Source of the DNA: Gammaproteobacteria bacterium UBA6173
GTDB taxonomy: Bacteria; Pseudomonadota; Gammaproteobacteria; Pseudomonadales; Pseudohongiellaceae
Reading direction: 5' to 3'
DNA: 13,066 nucleotides
Assembly (NCBI GenBank): GCA_002422225.1
Contig: DITX01000137.1
Coordinates: 1-13,066, forward strand
Shown: piece after piece, positions 1 to 7,162 of the stretch
How positions within the stretch are numbered: the stretch's first letter is position 1
How the letters are laid out: each line of letters begins with the position of its first letter
The notes under the pieces: model-generated
What the model was told of the DNA's origin: nothing
What the model saw: only the letters and a program-made list of their open reading frames with translations
Database searches by the model: none
Made by a program: the position numbers and the translations under genes

Positions 1-980
1 TAGGCGATGACCTCAGCGCGGATAAAGCCTTTTTCAAAGTCGGTATGGATGGCGGCAGCCGACTGCGGGGCAGTCGCACCCACCTTGACGGTCCATGCCC
101 GAACTTCCTTCACACCGGCGGTAAAGTAGGTTTGCAGGTTGAGTAGCGAGTAACCTGCGCGAATCACGCGGTTCAGACCGGGTTCGGTCATGCCCATGCT
201 CTCTAGGAACATCTGCATTTCTTCCGGATCATCCAGTTCGGCGATTTCGGCTTCAATCTTGTTACATACTGGCACAACGATCGCGCCTTCTGCATCGGCG
301 ATGGCTTGCACCACGTCGAGCAGCGGGTTGTTCTCGAAGCCGTCTTCAGCCACGTTGGCGATGTACATCACCGGTTTGGTGGTCAGCAAATGGAAGGTCT
401 TTGCCAGACGCTTGTCATCATCACTCAGATCTTTCAGCTGGGTGCGCGCTGGTTTGCCTTCGTTGAGGTGCGGGATAAGTTTTTCCAACAGCTCTTTCTG
501 CGCCACGGATTCCTTGTCACCACCCTTGGCAGTGCGGGCCACACGCTGCAATTGTTTCTCACAGCTCTCAAGGTCGGCCATGATCAATTCGAGGTCGATG
601 ATCTCGATGTCTCGCTTGGGATCGATACTGTTGGCAACGTGGATGACGTTGCCATCTTCAAAGCATCGTACCACGTGGGCGATAGCGTCAGTCTCGCGTA
701 TATTCGCCAGAAACTTGTTGCCCAGCCCTTCACCTTTTGAGGCGCCCGCCACCAGGCCGGCGATGTCGACAAATTCCATGGTGGTGGGCACAACGCGCTC
801 GGGTTTGACGATATCCGCCAGTGCGTTCAGGCGTGGATCAGGCATGGGCACAATGCCGGAATTTGGCTCAATAGTGCAGAACGGAAAGTTTTCCGCTGCG
901 ATACCGGCCTTGGTCAATGCATTGAACAGCGTGGACTTACCGACGTTGGGCAGACCAACAATACCGCATTTAAAACCCAT
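1..980 (-). CDS. ychF: Redox-regulated ATPase YchF (partial, C-terminus beyond window)
   Basis: This is an Obg-family P-loop ATPase of the YchF/OLA1 group, a cytoplasmic protein that binds ribosomes and is linked to translation and oxidative-stress control. It reads from ATG at 978-980 to the window edge, giving 326 codons. The family is about 363 residues, so roughly 37 are missing. The Walker A/G1 motif GLPNVGKS is at residues 9-16 and the G3 motif DIAGL at 72-76. The G4 position reads NVAE (209-212) rather than the GTPase NKxD, the known basis for ATP preference in this family. The TGS domain begins around residue 283 (YFTAGVKEVRAW) and is cut off. An AGGAA ribosome site lies about 9 nt before the ATG. 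The gene starts 15 nt after the pth stop, and the pth-ychF pair is widely conserved, so co-transcription is likely. Identification is secure. Confidence 0.96.
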   Translation of the reverse strand, partial: MGFKCGIVGLPNVGKSTLFNALTKAGIAAENFPFCTIEPNSGIVPMPDPRLNALADIVKPERVVPTTMEFVDIAGLVAGASKGEGLGNKFLANIRETDAIAHVVRCFEDGNVIHVANSIDPKRDIEIIDLELIMADLESCEKQLQRVARTAKGGDKESVAQKELLEKLIPHLNEGKPARTQLKDLSDDDKRLAKTFHLLTTKPVMYIANVAEDGFENNPLLDVVQAIADAEGAIVVPVCNKIEAEIAELDDPEEMQMFLESMGMTEPGLNRVIRAGYSLLNLQTYFTAGVKEVRAWTVKVGATAPQSAAAIHTDFEKGFIRAEVIA

Positions 981-995
981 GACTGAAATTCCTGT

Positions 996-1619
996 TTAAG
1001 ACTGTTTTTTGTCAGCGGCTGGTTTATCGGGCGCTGTGCTGCTGTGTAACTGCAACATCGCCTGGCTCCATTGACCGCTGACCATCAGAGGCAGCACTTT
1101 CATCGCCTGCCCGATATCGTGTTCTATTGAAATGCTGTCGTCCTTGCCAGGATCGCTCAGCACATAATTGGCAACTTTGTTTTTGTCGCCAGGATGTCCA
1201 ACACCAATTCGTAACCGGTAGAAGCTGTTGACACCACCTAAGACGCTTATGATGTCACGCATGCCGTTGTGGCCGCCATGACCACCGCCGGCTTTTAATT
1301 TTGTAGTACCCACCGGGAAATCAATTTCATCGTAGGCAACCAGCATCTGCTCAGGCTCAATGTCGAAATAGTGACAGAGCGCAGCCACGGATTGTCCGCT
1401 ACGGTTCATAAACGTGGTGGGAAACAGTAGGCGAATATCCTGCCCTTCAATCAAGACGCGACCGCAGTTGCCATGAAGTCGGGGTTCTGCACGCAACTCA
1501 CCGCCATACTGGCGACAAATTGCGTCCAAAAACCAGACACCAACATTATGTCGGTTGTAACGATATTGTGGGCCTGGATTTCCCAGACCCACAATCAGCT
1601 TGAGCTTATGATTGCTCAT
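996..1619 (-). CDS. pth: Peptidyl-tRNA hydrolase
   Basis: Pth cleaves the ester bond of peptidyl-tRNAs that drop off ribosomes, recycling tRNA in the cytoplasm. The protein has 207 residues, slightly longer than the E. coli enzyme because of a Lys/Ala/Asp-rich tail of about 15 residues (TAPDKPAADKKQS). The signature GLGNPGPQY begins at residue 11. The expected active-site residues are all present with a +4 offset to E. coli: Asn14, His24, Asn72 (FMNRSG), Asp97 (YDEID) and Asn118 (GGHNG). The start ATG at 1617-1619 lies 12 nt after the rplY stop. No good Shine-Dalgarno sequence is visible before it, so translation may depend on coupling to rplY. It sits in the conserved rplY-pth-ychF string. 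Confidence 0.97.
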   Translation of the reverse strand: MSNHKLKLIVGLGNPGPQYRYNRHNVGVWFLDAICRQYGGELRAEPRLHGNCGRVLIEGQDIRLLFPTTFMNRSGQSVAALCHYFDIEPEQMLVAYDEIDFPVGTTKLKAGGGHGGHNGMRDIISVLGGVNSFYRLRIGVGHPGDKNKVANYVLSDPGKDDSISIEHDIGQAMKVLPLMVSGQWSQAMLQLHSSTAPDKPAADKKQS

Positions 1620-1631
1620 GCGGTTTCAGTA

Positions 1632-2243
1632 TCAGGCCTTGTCGCCTTCAGCTGCACCGCCACGTGGCGCCTGCACGGCTACCACTGAGTGGTCTGAGTC
1701 GTGGCCTTGTGCCAGATCAACACTTGAAACACCTTTCGGGAACTTGATTTGAGAGATATGCACGGATTCGCCCACGCCAACATCGCTCATGTCAATTTCA
1801 AGGTACTCAGGCAGATCTTGTGGCAGACATACAATTTCCAGTTCAGACATGGTCTTCAGGATACTGCCGCCACCGATTTTAACGCCTTTGCACTTGTCTT
1901 CATTGATCAGGTGGATCGGCACTTTCACGTGGATAGTGTGAGTGGTGTCAACACGGAAAAAGTCAGCGTGCATAATGCGTGGCTTGGCTGGGTGACGCTG
2001 CAGCGCCTTGATAACAACCTGTTGGTTTTTGCCATCTACCACCAAGGTGATGATGTGCGAAAAGAACGCTTCGTTCATCGTCGCTTTCAGGATGTCTTTG
2101 TGTGGAATCGAAATCGATTCCGGGGCAGCTGCCCCGCCATAAATGATGGCAGGTACGAGGTCAGCCAGACGACGCAGGCGGCGGCTCGCACCTTTCCCCA
2201 GGTCGTTTCTGGCGCTTGCATTCAATTCAAACTCATTGGACAT
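1632..2243 (-). CDS. rplY: 50S ribosomal protein L25, long CTC form
   Basis: This is the 5S rRNA-binding large-subunit protein L25, in the long two-domain form (CTC/TL5 type) of 203 residues rather than the 94-residue E. coli form. The N-terminal 90-95 residues are the L25 fold (SRRLRRLADLVPAIIYGG, then HADFFRVD). The rest is the C-terminal beta domain of TL5-like proteins (IGGGSILKTMSELEIVCLP, then LEIDMSDVGVGESVHISQI). The C-terminal tail is Gly/Ala-rich. The ATG at 2241-2243 follows a GGAGAGA ribosome site at a good distance. A terminator hairpin separates it from prs upstream, so it probably has its own promoter, but I could not find convincing -35/-10 boxes. An inverted repeat lies in the leader. 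The CTC form is also associated with general stress in other bacteria, which is family knowledge and not shown here. Confidence 0.96.
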   Translation of the reverse strand: MSNEFELNASARNDLGKGASRRLRRLADLVPAIIYGGAAAPESISIPHKDILKATMNEAFFSHIITLVVDGKNQQVVIKALQRHPAKPRIMHADFFRVDTTHTIHVKVPIHLINEDKCKGVKIGGGSILKTMSELEIVCLPQDLPEYLEIDMSDVGVGESVHISQIKFPKGVSSVDLAQGHDSDHSVVAVQAPRGGAAEGDKA

Positions 2244-2263
2244 AATGTCTCTCCGGTTTCAGT

Positions 2264-2298
2264 ACGTTTAACAGACTTGCGACCGATCCGTTAAACGT
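2264..2298. repeat. 9-bp inverted repeat in the rplY leader
   Basis: The arms ACGTTTAAC (2264-2272) and GTTAAACGT (2290-2298) are perfect reverse complements separated by 17 nt. The repeat lies between the prs terminator and the rplY ribosome site, so it could be an operator around an unseen promoter or a stem in the rplY mRNA leader. No known binding-site family is recognised. Confidence 0.5.
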
Positions 2299-2303
2299 GT
2301 GGT

Positions 2304-2330
2304 AAAAAGATAAACAGACCTCTGTTTATC
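2304..2330 (-). terminator. Rho-independent terminator after prs
   Basis: On the minus strand the sequence forms a perfect 10-bp stem with arms GATAAACAGA and TCTGTTTATC. Two bases lie between the arms, so the real loop is probably 4 nt with the end pair open. The stem is followed directly by TTTTT. It starts about 12 nt after the prs stop codon. The stem is A/T-rich, so termination may be incomplete, leaving some read-through into rplY. Confidence 0.85.
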
Positions 2331-2341
2331 TCTGGTAAAAA

Positions 2342-3298
2342 TCAGACGCCAGAACCTTCGAACATGGCACTGATTGATTCTTCATTGCTGACGCGGCGAA
2401 TAGATTCAGCCAGCAGTCGAGCCATACTCAATTGACGTACTTTTGAACATTTTTTAATGGCATCGCTCAATGGAATGGTATCGGTAACTACCAGAGAATC
2501 CAGAACAGAGTTCGCGATGTTTTCAGCGGCATTGCCTGACAATACCGGGTGAGTACAGTAAGCCACGACCTTGGCTGCGCCATGTTCCTTGAGCGCTGCT
2601 GCTGCTTTGCATAACGTGCCGGCTGTATCAACCATGTCATCTACGATCAGGCAGGTACGACCTTTGACTTCGCCAATGATATGCATCACTTGAGCTTCAT
2701 TGGCTTGCGGGCGACGTTTGTCGATGATCGCCAGATCTACATTCAGTTGCTTAGCGACTGCCCGCGCGCGCACCACACCACCAATATCGGGTGATACCAC
2801 GGTCAGGTTTTCATAATTTTGTCTTTCGATGTCTTCAGTCAGCACTGGTGAGCCGTAGACGTTGTCCACGGGGATGCTGAAAAAACCCTGGATCTGCTCT
2901 GCGTGTAAGTCAACGGTCAATACGCGGTTAACACCCACGGCAGAGATCATGTCTGCGACAACTTTTGCACTGATCGCTACGCGTGAGGAGCGGACACGAC
3001 GGTCCTGACGGGCGTAACCAAAGTAAGGGATCACGGCAGTGATGCGGTTGGCCGAGGCACGGTGCATGGCATCTGCCGTCAACAGCAATTCCATCAGGCT
3101 GTCATTGGTGGGTGCGCAGGTGGACTGAATAATAAATACATCCTTGCCGCGCACGTTCTCTCTGATCTCGACAGCGATTTCGCCATCACTGAATTTGCCA
3201 ATTTGGGCATCGCCCAAGGGTATTCCGATATAACGGGCAATTTTTTCAGCCAGCACGGGGTTAGCGTTGCCGGTGAAAACCATCAGATTATTAGCCAT
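2342..3298 (-). CDS. prs: Ribose-phosphate pyrophosphokinase (PRPP synthetase)
   Basis: Prs makes phosphoribosyl pyrophosphate from ribose-5-phosphate and ATP, supplying nucleotide, histidine, tryptophan and NAD synthesis. The 318-residue protein matches the class I family length (315 in E. coli). Key motifs are present: the catalytic flexible-loop region with Lys194 and the following Arg pair (DKRRPQAN), His132 in VDLHAEQIQGFF, the ATP-site stretch YFGYARQDRR (92-101) and the PRPP-binding loop VDDMVDTAGTL (219-229). I chose ATG at 3296-3298 because similarity to the family begins there (MANNLMVFTGNANP) and GAAGG lies upstream. An in-frame ATG at 3395-3397 would add 33 mostly basic residues with no family counterpart. 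The gene follows tRNA-Gln and is closed by a terminator hairpin. The promoter is uncertain. Confidence 0.97.
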   Translation of the reverse strand: MANNLMVFTGNANPVLAEKIARYIGIPLGDAQIGKFSDGEIAVEIRENVRGKDVFIIQSTCAPTNDSLMELLLTADAMHRASANRITAVIPYFGYARQDRRVRSSRVAISAKVVADMISAVGVNRVLTVDLHAEQIQGFFSIPVDNVYGSPVLTEDIERQNYENLTVVSPDIGGVVRARAVAKQLNVDLAIIDKRRPQANEAQVMHIIGEVKGRTCLIVDDMVDTAGTLCKAAAALKEHGAAKVVAYCTHPVLSGNAAENIANSVLDSLVVTDTIPLSDAIKKCSKVRQLSMARLLAESIRRVSNEESISAMFEGSGV

Positions 3299-3470
3299 GG
3301 GGAGATTACCTTCAGACCTATCCGCCGGAAAACTCCCGCGTTTGCCTGGTGTCAATTTTTTCTGTGGTCGTTTGATGGTTTTTTCCGCCCGGGTCATTCG
3401 TTTAGGCCACTGGCATTGACTGAATGAATGCTGCGTTGCTTAAACAGCTGTGCCCGGGTATCCGAGAATT
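3299..3470 (-). other. Spacer between tRNA-Gln and prs
   Basis: This 172-bp stretch has no gene I can support and no clear terminator after the tRNA, so the tRNA may be processed from a longer transcript that continues into prs. On the minus strand a perfect TTGACA (3350-3355) is present, but the position 17 nt downstream reads TTTTCC, a poor -10 box, so I do not call a promoter. The upstream in-frame extension of prs also runs through here. Confidence 0.4.
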
Positions 3471-3546
3471 TGGCTGGGGTGGCTGGACTCGAACCAACGC
3501 ATGTCAGAATCAAAATCTGATGCCTTACCAACTTGGCGACACCCCA
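3471..3546 (-). tRNA. tRNA-Gln (anticodon UUG)
   Basis: The minus strand folds as a full 76-nt cloverleaf. The acceptor arms TGGGGTG and CACCCCA pair fully, and the D arm is GCC/GGC. The anticodon stem TCAGA/TCTGA carries the loop TTTTGAT, giving anticodon TTG at 3511-3513. The T arm is GTTGG/CCAGC with loop TTCGAGT, the discriminator is G and CCA is encoded. The weak U-A first acceptor pair and the G-rich acceptor are typical of tRNA-Gln, where they serve as identity elements for glutaminyl-tRNA synthetase. It lies between ispE and prs, the same place as in Pseudomonas. Confidence 0.97.
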
Positions 3547-3558
3547 AAAATCGTCGCT

Positions 3559-3564
3559 ATTCTA
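3559..3564 (-). promoter_or_regulatory. Possible -10 box for tRNA-Gln
   Basis: TAGAAT on the minus strand lies 12 nt before the tRNA 5' end and is followed by the G/C-containing stretch AGCGACG, as often seen before stable-RNA genes. Transcription from it would give a very short tRNA leader. No convincing -35 box is found at 16-18 nt, so this is a tentative call. Confidence 0.35.
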
Positions 3565-3660
3565 AGCTATTGTGTCTGGACTTGGATACCTGAGATTACT
3601 TTAAGTTCGGATCACAGCGCTTTGAACATACTGCTTTACTGCGTTTTTACTGCTTTGCCG

Positions 3661-4521
3661 TTAACCAAACCTGTTCAGCTCAGAATTGTTAATACCCTTC
3701 GCAACAAACCCCCTTATGTTGTGCAAGGGACCCTGTTGATCGGCAGGTAACTTCAGCAAAACTTCTCTGGCTGATGCTTCGTCGCTAAACCCTGCAAAAA
3801 TACTTGATCCTGTTCCTGTCATGCGTGCCGGAGCAAATTTGCCGAGCCATTCGAGCGCAGCATTTACTTCCGGATACAGTCGTCGAACCAGCATTTCACA
3901 GTCATTTTGGGACTGCCCTGCCAGAAAGGCGGCCATTTTGATGGCCCTTGTGTCGCGTGTCAACTCCTGATGTGAAAAAATCGTGGCGGTGGAAACATGA
4001 CAGGCTGGACTCAAAACCAGGTAATAAAGAGTAGGAAGAGTGACGGGCTGCAACAATTCACCAACCCCTTCTGCCCAGGCAGATTGCCCTGTTACAAATA
4101 CCGGCACATCAGCGCCCAGGCGCAGGCCCAGTTCGGCCAGTGCTTGTCGGTCAAGTTTGCTCTGCCACAATTCATTCAGTGCAACCAGGGTTGTTGCGGC
4201 ATCGGAACTGCCTCCGCCCAAGCCTGCGCCGGTTGGGATGCGTTTTTGCAACTCTATGTCGACGCCTTGAGTGGCACCTGTATGTGTGCGCAACAAATGT
4301 GCTGCGCGTAGCACCAGATTGTTGTCGGTTGCCAGCTCGAGGGAGTCGCAGTTCAAAATAATCTGGCTGTCGTCGCGTAGCGAAAACCGCAAGACGTCAC
4401 CATAATCAAGCAATTGAAATACGGTTTGTAACAGGTGATAACCATCGGGCCGTCTGCCAGTAATGTGCAGAAACAAGTTTAATTTGGCTGGAGCAGGCAA
4501 GGTCAGGACGCTGGTCGACAT
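3661..4521 (-). CDS. ispE: 4-diphosphocytidyl-2-C-methyl-D-erythritol kinase
   Basis: IspE is the GHMP-family kinase that phosphorylates CDP-methylerythritol in the MEP pathway, which makes isoprenoid precursors such as those for ubiquinone and undecaprenyl carrier. The protein has 286 residues (E. coli 283). The glycine-rich ATP loop PTGAGLGGGSSDAA is at 96-109. The expected catalytic pair is present as Lys13 (PAKLNLFLH) and Asp138 (LGADVPVF). The C-terminal GHMP motif is MTGTGSSIFAGF. The ATG at 4519-4521 is 3 nt after the lolB stop, so translation is probably coupled. The lolB-ispE pair upstream of tRNA-Gln and prs is a well-known gammaproteobacterial arrangement. Confidence 0.96.
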   Translation of the reverse strand: MSTSVLTLPAPAKLNLFLHITGRRPDGYHLLQTVFQLLDYGDVLRFSLRDDSQIILNCDSLELATDNNLVLRAAHLLRTHTGATQGVDIELQKRIPTGAGLGGGSSDAATTLVALNELWQSKLDRQALAELGLRLGADVPVFVTGQSAWAEGVGELLQPVTLPTLYYLVLSPACHVSTATIFSHQELTRDTRAIKMAAFLAGQSQNDCEMLVRRLYPEVNAALEWLGKFAPARMTGTGSSIFAGFSDEASAREVLLKLPADQQGPLHNIRGFVAKGINNSELNRFG

Positions 4522-4524
4522 GGT

Positions 4525-5145
4525 TCACTCAGTGGCAGGCAATGTCCAGTTCAGACGAATCAGATCAAGGCGCAAGGGCGGTTTTTGAACACGGATTCGT
4601 GTCGGCAAGGTCTCCTGACCAAAATTGGTATACCCCAGGTAATCGACCCGCCATCCATCCTGAACAAAGCCCAGCAGTTGCTGGTTGTCGGCAAAACTCA
4701 GTTGCTCACTGGCACCCGGCGCAGGGATACCTTTGATCCAGAAGTTCAACTCGGTCACCGGCAGTTCGTAACCAATGCGGTCGTACAACAATTGTTCCGG
4801 TGTTTCAGTAATGATGGGGTCTTCACCTTCTTGTTCAATTCGAACCTCTCCGGGACGACCATTGATCTCGGTGGCACCAATGTTAAAGGTTCCCCAGAGA
4901 TTAATGCGGTAAAGTTCGTTAACCTGCCGCCAGCGGATGCGAGAGGAATGCGCTTCATTGGCATCGCGTACGTTGATACTGCCGGTGAATTCCCATTTCG
5001 AAAGTGATTCCAGAACCGCTTTGCGGGCATCCCACTCGGAAACAACCGGCGCATCCATCCGCGTGGTGCCGGTGCATGAAAGCAGGGTGGCAGTCAGTGC
5101 GGCAACGGTACATGCCCGGATTATCGGGATGTGCATGTGGGTCAC
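4525..5145 (-). CDS. lolB: Outer-membrane lipoprotein receptor LolB
   Basis: LolB accepts lipoproteins from the periplasmic carrier LolA and inserts them into the outer membrane. The 206-residue precursor has a signal peptide ending in a lipobox (LLSC), with lipidated Cys24. The next residue is Thr, not Asp, consistent with outer-membrane sorting. Family-like segments are KWEFTGSINVR (50-60), GTFNIGATEING (85-96) and LPVTELNFWIKGIPAP (128-143). Identity also rests on its position before ispE. The start is GTG at 5143-5145, overlapping the TGA of the TPR gene as GTGA. An ATG three codons inside (MHIPII) is the alternative start. I cannot place the protruding-loop leucine of E. coli LolB with certainty. 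Confidence 0.93.
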   Translation of the reverse strand: MTHMHIPIIRACTVAALTATLLSCTGTTRMDAPVVSEWDARKAVLESLSKWEFTGSINVRDANEAHSSRIRWRQVNELYRINLWGTFNIGATEINGRPGEVRIEQEGEDPIITETPEQLLYDRIGYELPVTELNFWIKGIPAPGASEQLSFADNQQLLGFVQDGWRVDYLGYTNFGQETLPTRIRVQKPPLRLDLIRLNWTLPATE

Positions 5146-6944
5146 GAACTCAGTCTCTGTTCAGGACGTGGTGTATCCCCATTCGCGGACATCAGGCGCT
5201 GCATGGCTTCGGTAATAAATTCACTGTCCGGGAATGACTCCAGTGAAGATTCCCACACCTGTAGCGCTTCTTCCTGCTGGCCATTGACCCAGAGCGCTTC
5301 TCCAAGGTGGGCTGCTACCTCATGATCTGGAAACAATTCGAATGCTTTGCGTAAGTTGCTGATCGATTCGTCCAGCATGCCCAGCTTGTATTGCACCCAA
5401 CCCAGGCTGTCGATGATTGCGGGGTCGTCCGGTGTTACGGCCAATGCCTGACTGATTAGGTTCATGGCCTCCTGGTAACGATCAGTACGCAAGGTCATGG
5501 CATAACCGAGGTGATTCAGTGCGCGGGCGTTCTGAGGATCCAGATCAATAATGCGGCGCAGGTCCTGTTCAACTAAAGCCATATCGTCAAAGCGCTCCGC
5601 CAGCAGTGCGCGTGCAAACAACAGGTCGATATTGTCAGGAAAATTGCCCAGCGCTTGATCCAGCACCTCACGCGCCCGCTCGTTGTGATCGGCGTTCATC
5701 AAAGCTTCAGCTTCGAGAGTTGGCATCACTGGTGCCAGCCGCGAGTCGCTGTCTGCCAGTTGCTGGGACCAGTTTTTTGCTTCCTGAAAACGTTCAAGTT
5801 GGACCAGTAAACGCAGGATCTGCCGTTGCGAGGTCAGATAGGCATTGGACTGACGATTGATCTGTTGATAGCGGTTAATCGCTTCATCTATTGCGTTGCG
5901 GTCTTCCAGAATGATAGCCAGATAATAGTTGGCTTCATTCAGTCGGTGTCCGGCACCAATCAATTCGCGCAGACGAGGCTCAGCTTTAGTGTACTCCTCA
6001 AGCTCCAGGTTGATTAACACCAGTGAGTACAGAGTCTCAAAGTCACGCGGCTCACGCTGCATGATGTATTCAAATTCCAGCGCGGCGTCCGCCAGTTTAT
6101 TGTTTTGCACCAGCAGTTGCGCCAGGCTGTAGCGCAGCAATCGATGATCCGGATATTGCTGGACCGCGCTGATCAGCACACTTTCCGCTTGTTCAGCGCG
6201 CCCCATGTTTTGCAGCAATTGCGCTTCAATCAAAAATGTACGGGGACTATCGCCAAATTTTTCGCGTCCAATCTGCAGCCATTCGCTAGCCTGTTCATTC
6301 ATGCTGCTCTGATCAAACATCTGCGCAATAGCAAAATACAGCGTCGGTTCATTCGGGTGGCGGCTCACCATGTTCTGCAGTTGACCGATGATTACCTCAC
6401 GCTGGCGGTTTTCAAGGGTGTAGGTGCGCGCTGACATGACGGTGAAGTCGACCTGTCCACCGAGTTCCATCACAGCATCCAGATGAGGCAAGGCCTGACC
6501 GTAAAGCCCTTCCTCCATCAACTGGTAGCCCAACAACAAGTGGGGCTCCGGCGCCAGGGGGTCTTTGCTGCTCCACATTTGCGCCAGTAGGTTGAGTGCC
6601 CCGGTGTTGCCGATAGCTGACACAAACTCAGAGGCGCGGCGAATAATATTGATATCACCGGTTTCAAGCGCTAGTTCGTAGTAGCCTTCTGCCGCCTGTG
6701 GCAGGTAACCACGCATACCGCCCAGTTCACTGAGCAGAGCCATTTCAAGCTGTTCTTGCGTGAAATTGCCATATTCAATGGGCTGCTCCAGGACGGAAAT
6801 AGCGAGGTCGGCCTCGGCGATGGCTGTGGAGTCGGGCATGTTGGTTTGTTCCTGTGCTGCATCCGGGTCGGGTGCAGTCAGCGTGGAACACGCCACCATG
6901 ACGGGTGATAACAATATAAGCAGGCGAAGGTGAAGAGTTTTCAT
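5142..6944 (-). CDS. TPR-repeat lipoprotein of unknown function
   Basis: This 600-residue protein starts with a lipoprotein signal peptide and a likely lipobox VMVAC with Cys19. Met at -3 is less usual. An Asp/Gln/Thr-rich linker follows to about residue 45. The rest is helical with repeated TPR-like units from about residue 60 onward. The clearest are residues 472-505 (ALNHLGYAMTLRTDRYQEAM), 506-539 (DSLGWVQYKLGMLDESISNL) and 540-573. It is probably an outer-membrane-anchored periplasmic scaffold, since Ser at +2 does not retain it in the inner membrane. Proteins of this type occupy the same hemA-lolB interval in Pseudomonas and remain uncharacterised as far as I know. The gene overlaps the lolB start by 4 nt, so the two are translationally coupled, which suggests an envelope role but does not prove one. 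The ribosome site GGGA is weak. Confidence 0.9.
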   Translation of the reverse strand: MKTLHLRLLILLSPVMVACSTLTAPDPDAAQEQTNMPDSTAIAEADLAISVLEQPIEYGNFTQEQLEMALLSELGGMRGYLPQAAEGYYELALETGDINIIRRASEFVSAIGNTGALNLLAQMWSSKDPLAPEPHLLLGYQLMEEGLYGQALPHLDAVMELGGQVDFTVMSARTYTLENRQREVIIGQLQNMVSRHPNEPTLYFAIAQMFDQSSMNEQASEWLQIGREKFGDSPRTFLIEAQLLQNMGRAEQAESVLISAVQQYPDHRLLRYSLAQLLVQNNKLADAALEFEYIMQREPRDFETLYSLVLINLELEEYTKAEPRLRELIGAGHRLNEANYYLAIILEDRNAIDEAINRYQQINRQSNAYLTSQRQILRLLVQLERFQEAKNWSQQLADSDSRLAPVMPTLEAEALMNADHNERAREVLDQALGNFPDNIDLLFARALLAERFDDMALVEQDLRRIIDLDPQNARALNHLGYAMTLRTDRYQEAMNLISQALAVTPDDPAIIDSLGWVQYKLGMLDESISNLRKAFELFPDHEVAAHLGEALWVNGQQEEALQVWESSLESFPDSEFITEAMQRLMSANGDTPRPEQRLSS

Positions 6945-6959
6945 AGTGTCCCGTTCAGG

Positions 6960-6972
6960 GTGCCTCAGGCAC
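6960..6972. repeat. 13-nt palindrome GTGCCTCAGGCAC before the TPR gene
   Basis: GTGCCT and AGGCAC are perfect inverted arms around a single central base. The palindrome lies about 15 nt before the TPR gene start, at or just after the start point predicted from the extended -10 box. It could be an operator or a short hairpin at the transcript's 5' end. No known regulator is assigned. Confidence 0.4.
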
Positions 6973-6978
6973 GGCCGG

Positions 6979-6987
6979 ATTGTAACA
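6979..6987 (-). promoter_or_regulatory. Extended -10 promoter candidate for TPR-lolB-ispE
   Basis: The minus strand reads TGTTACAAT, which is the TGn extension plus TACAAT (5 of 6 to TATAAT). No good -35 is seen at the usual spacing, as is tolerated for extended -10 promoters. It would give a leader of roughly 28 nt before the TPR gene ATG at 6944. Confidence 0.5.
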
Positions 6988-7032
6988 ACTGTCCCGTAGC
7001 AAGACTACATCAGAGACCATAGGCCATGCATA

Positions 7033-7069
7033 ATAAGTGCACGGAAATGAGCGGTAAGATATAAGTGCA
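7033..7069. repeat. Direct repeat ATAAGTGCA, two copies
   Basis: ATAAGTGCA occurs at 7033-7041 and 7061-7069, 28 nt apart from start to start, in the control region between the TPR gene and hemA. A second short repeat, GTAAGATA, occurs at 7054-7061 and 7091-7098. These could be paired binding sites or remnants of a duplication. TAAGAT and TATAAG in this stretch resemble -10 boxes for hemA but lack convincing -35 partners. Confidence 0.4.
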
Positions 7070-7162
7070 GGCACGCGCTCGCAGATTTTAGTAAGATAGC
7101 GCACTTTTTAATCAAGGCTTCCTGGGAAGTCGACACTTCAAGCTACGTTTCAAGGCTGGTTC

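Noticed and set aside
190..999. Long plus-strand ORF of 269 codons opposite ychF
   Set aside because: It lies opposite a clear YchF coding frame, has a Ser-rich composition typical of an antisense frame, and shows no recognisable domain.
1749..2294. Plus-strand ORF of 181 codons opposite rplY
   Set aside because: The opposite strand encodes an unmistakable L25. This frame has no motif and no ribosome site.
3327..3355. TTGACA as a prs promoter, with a GCAAACG half-site for PurR
   Set aside because: The -10 position reads TTTTCC, and only half of a PurR operator is present, so neither element is supported.
7110..7122. IHF-like or FNR/ANR-like site before hemA
   Set aside because: AATCAAGGCTTCC misses two key IHF positions, and the matching TTGAT half for FNR/ANR is absent.
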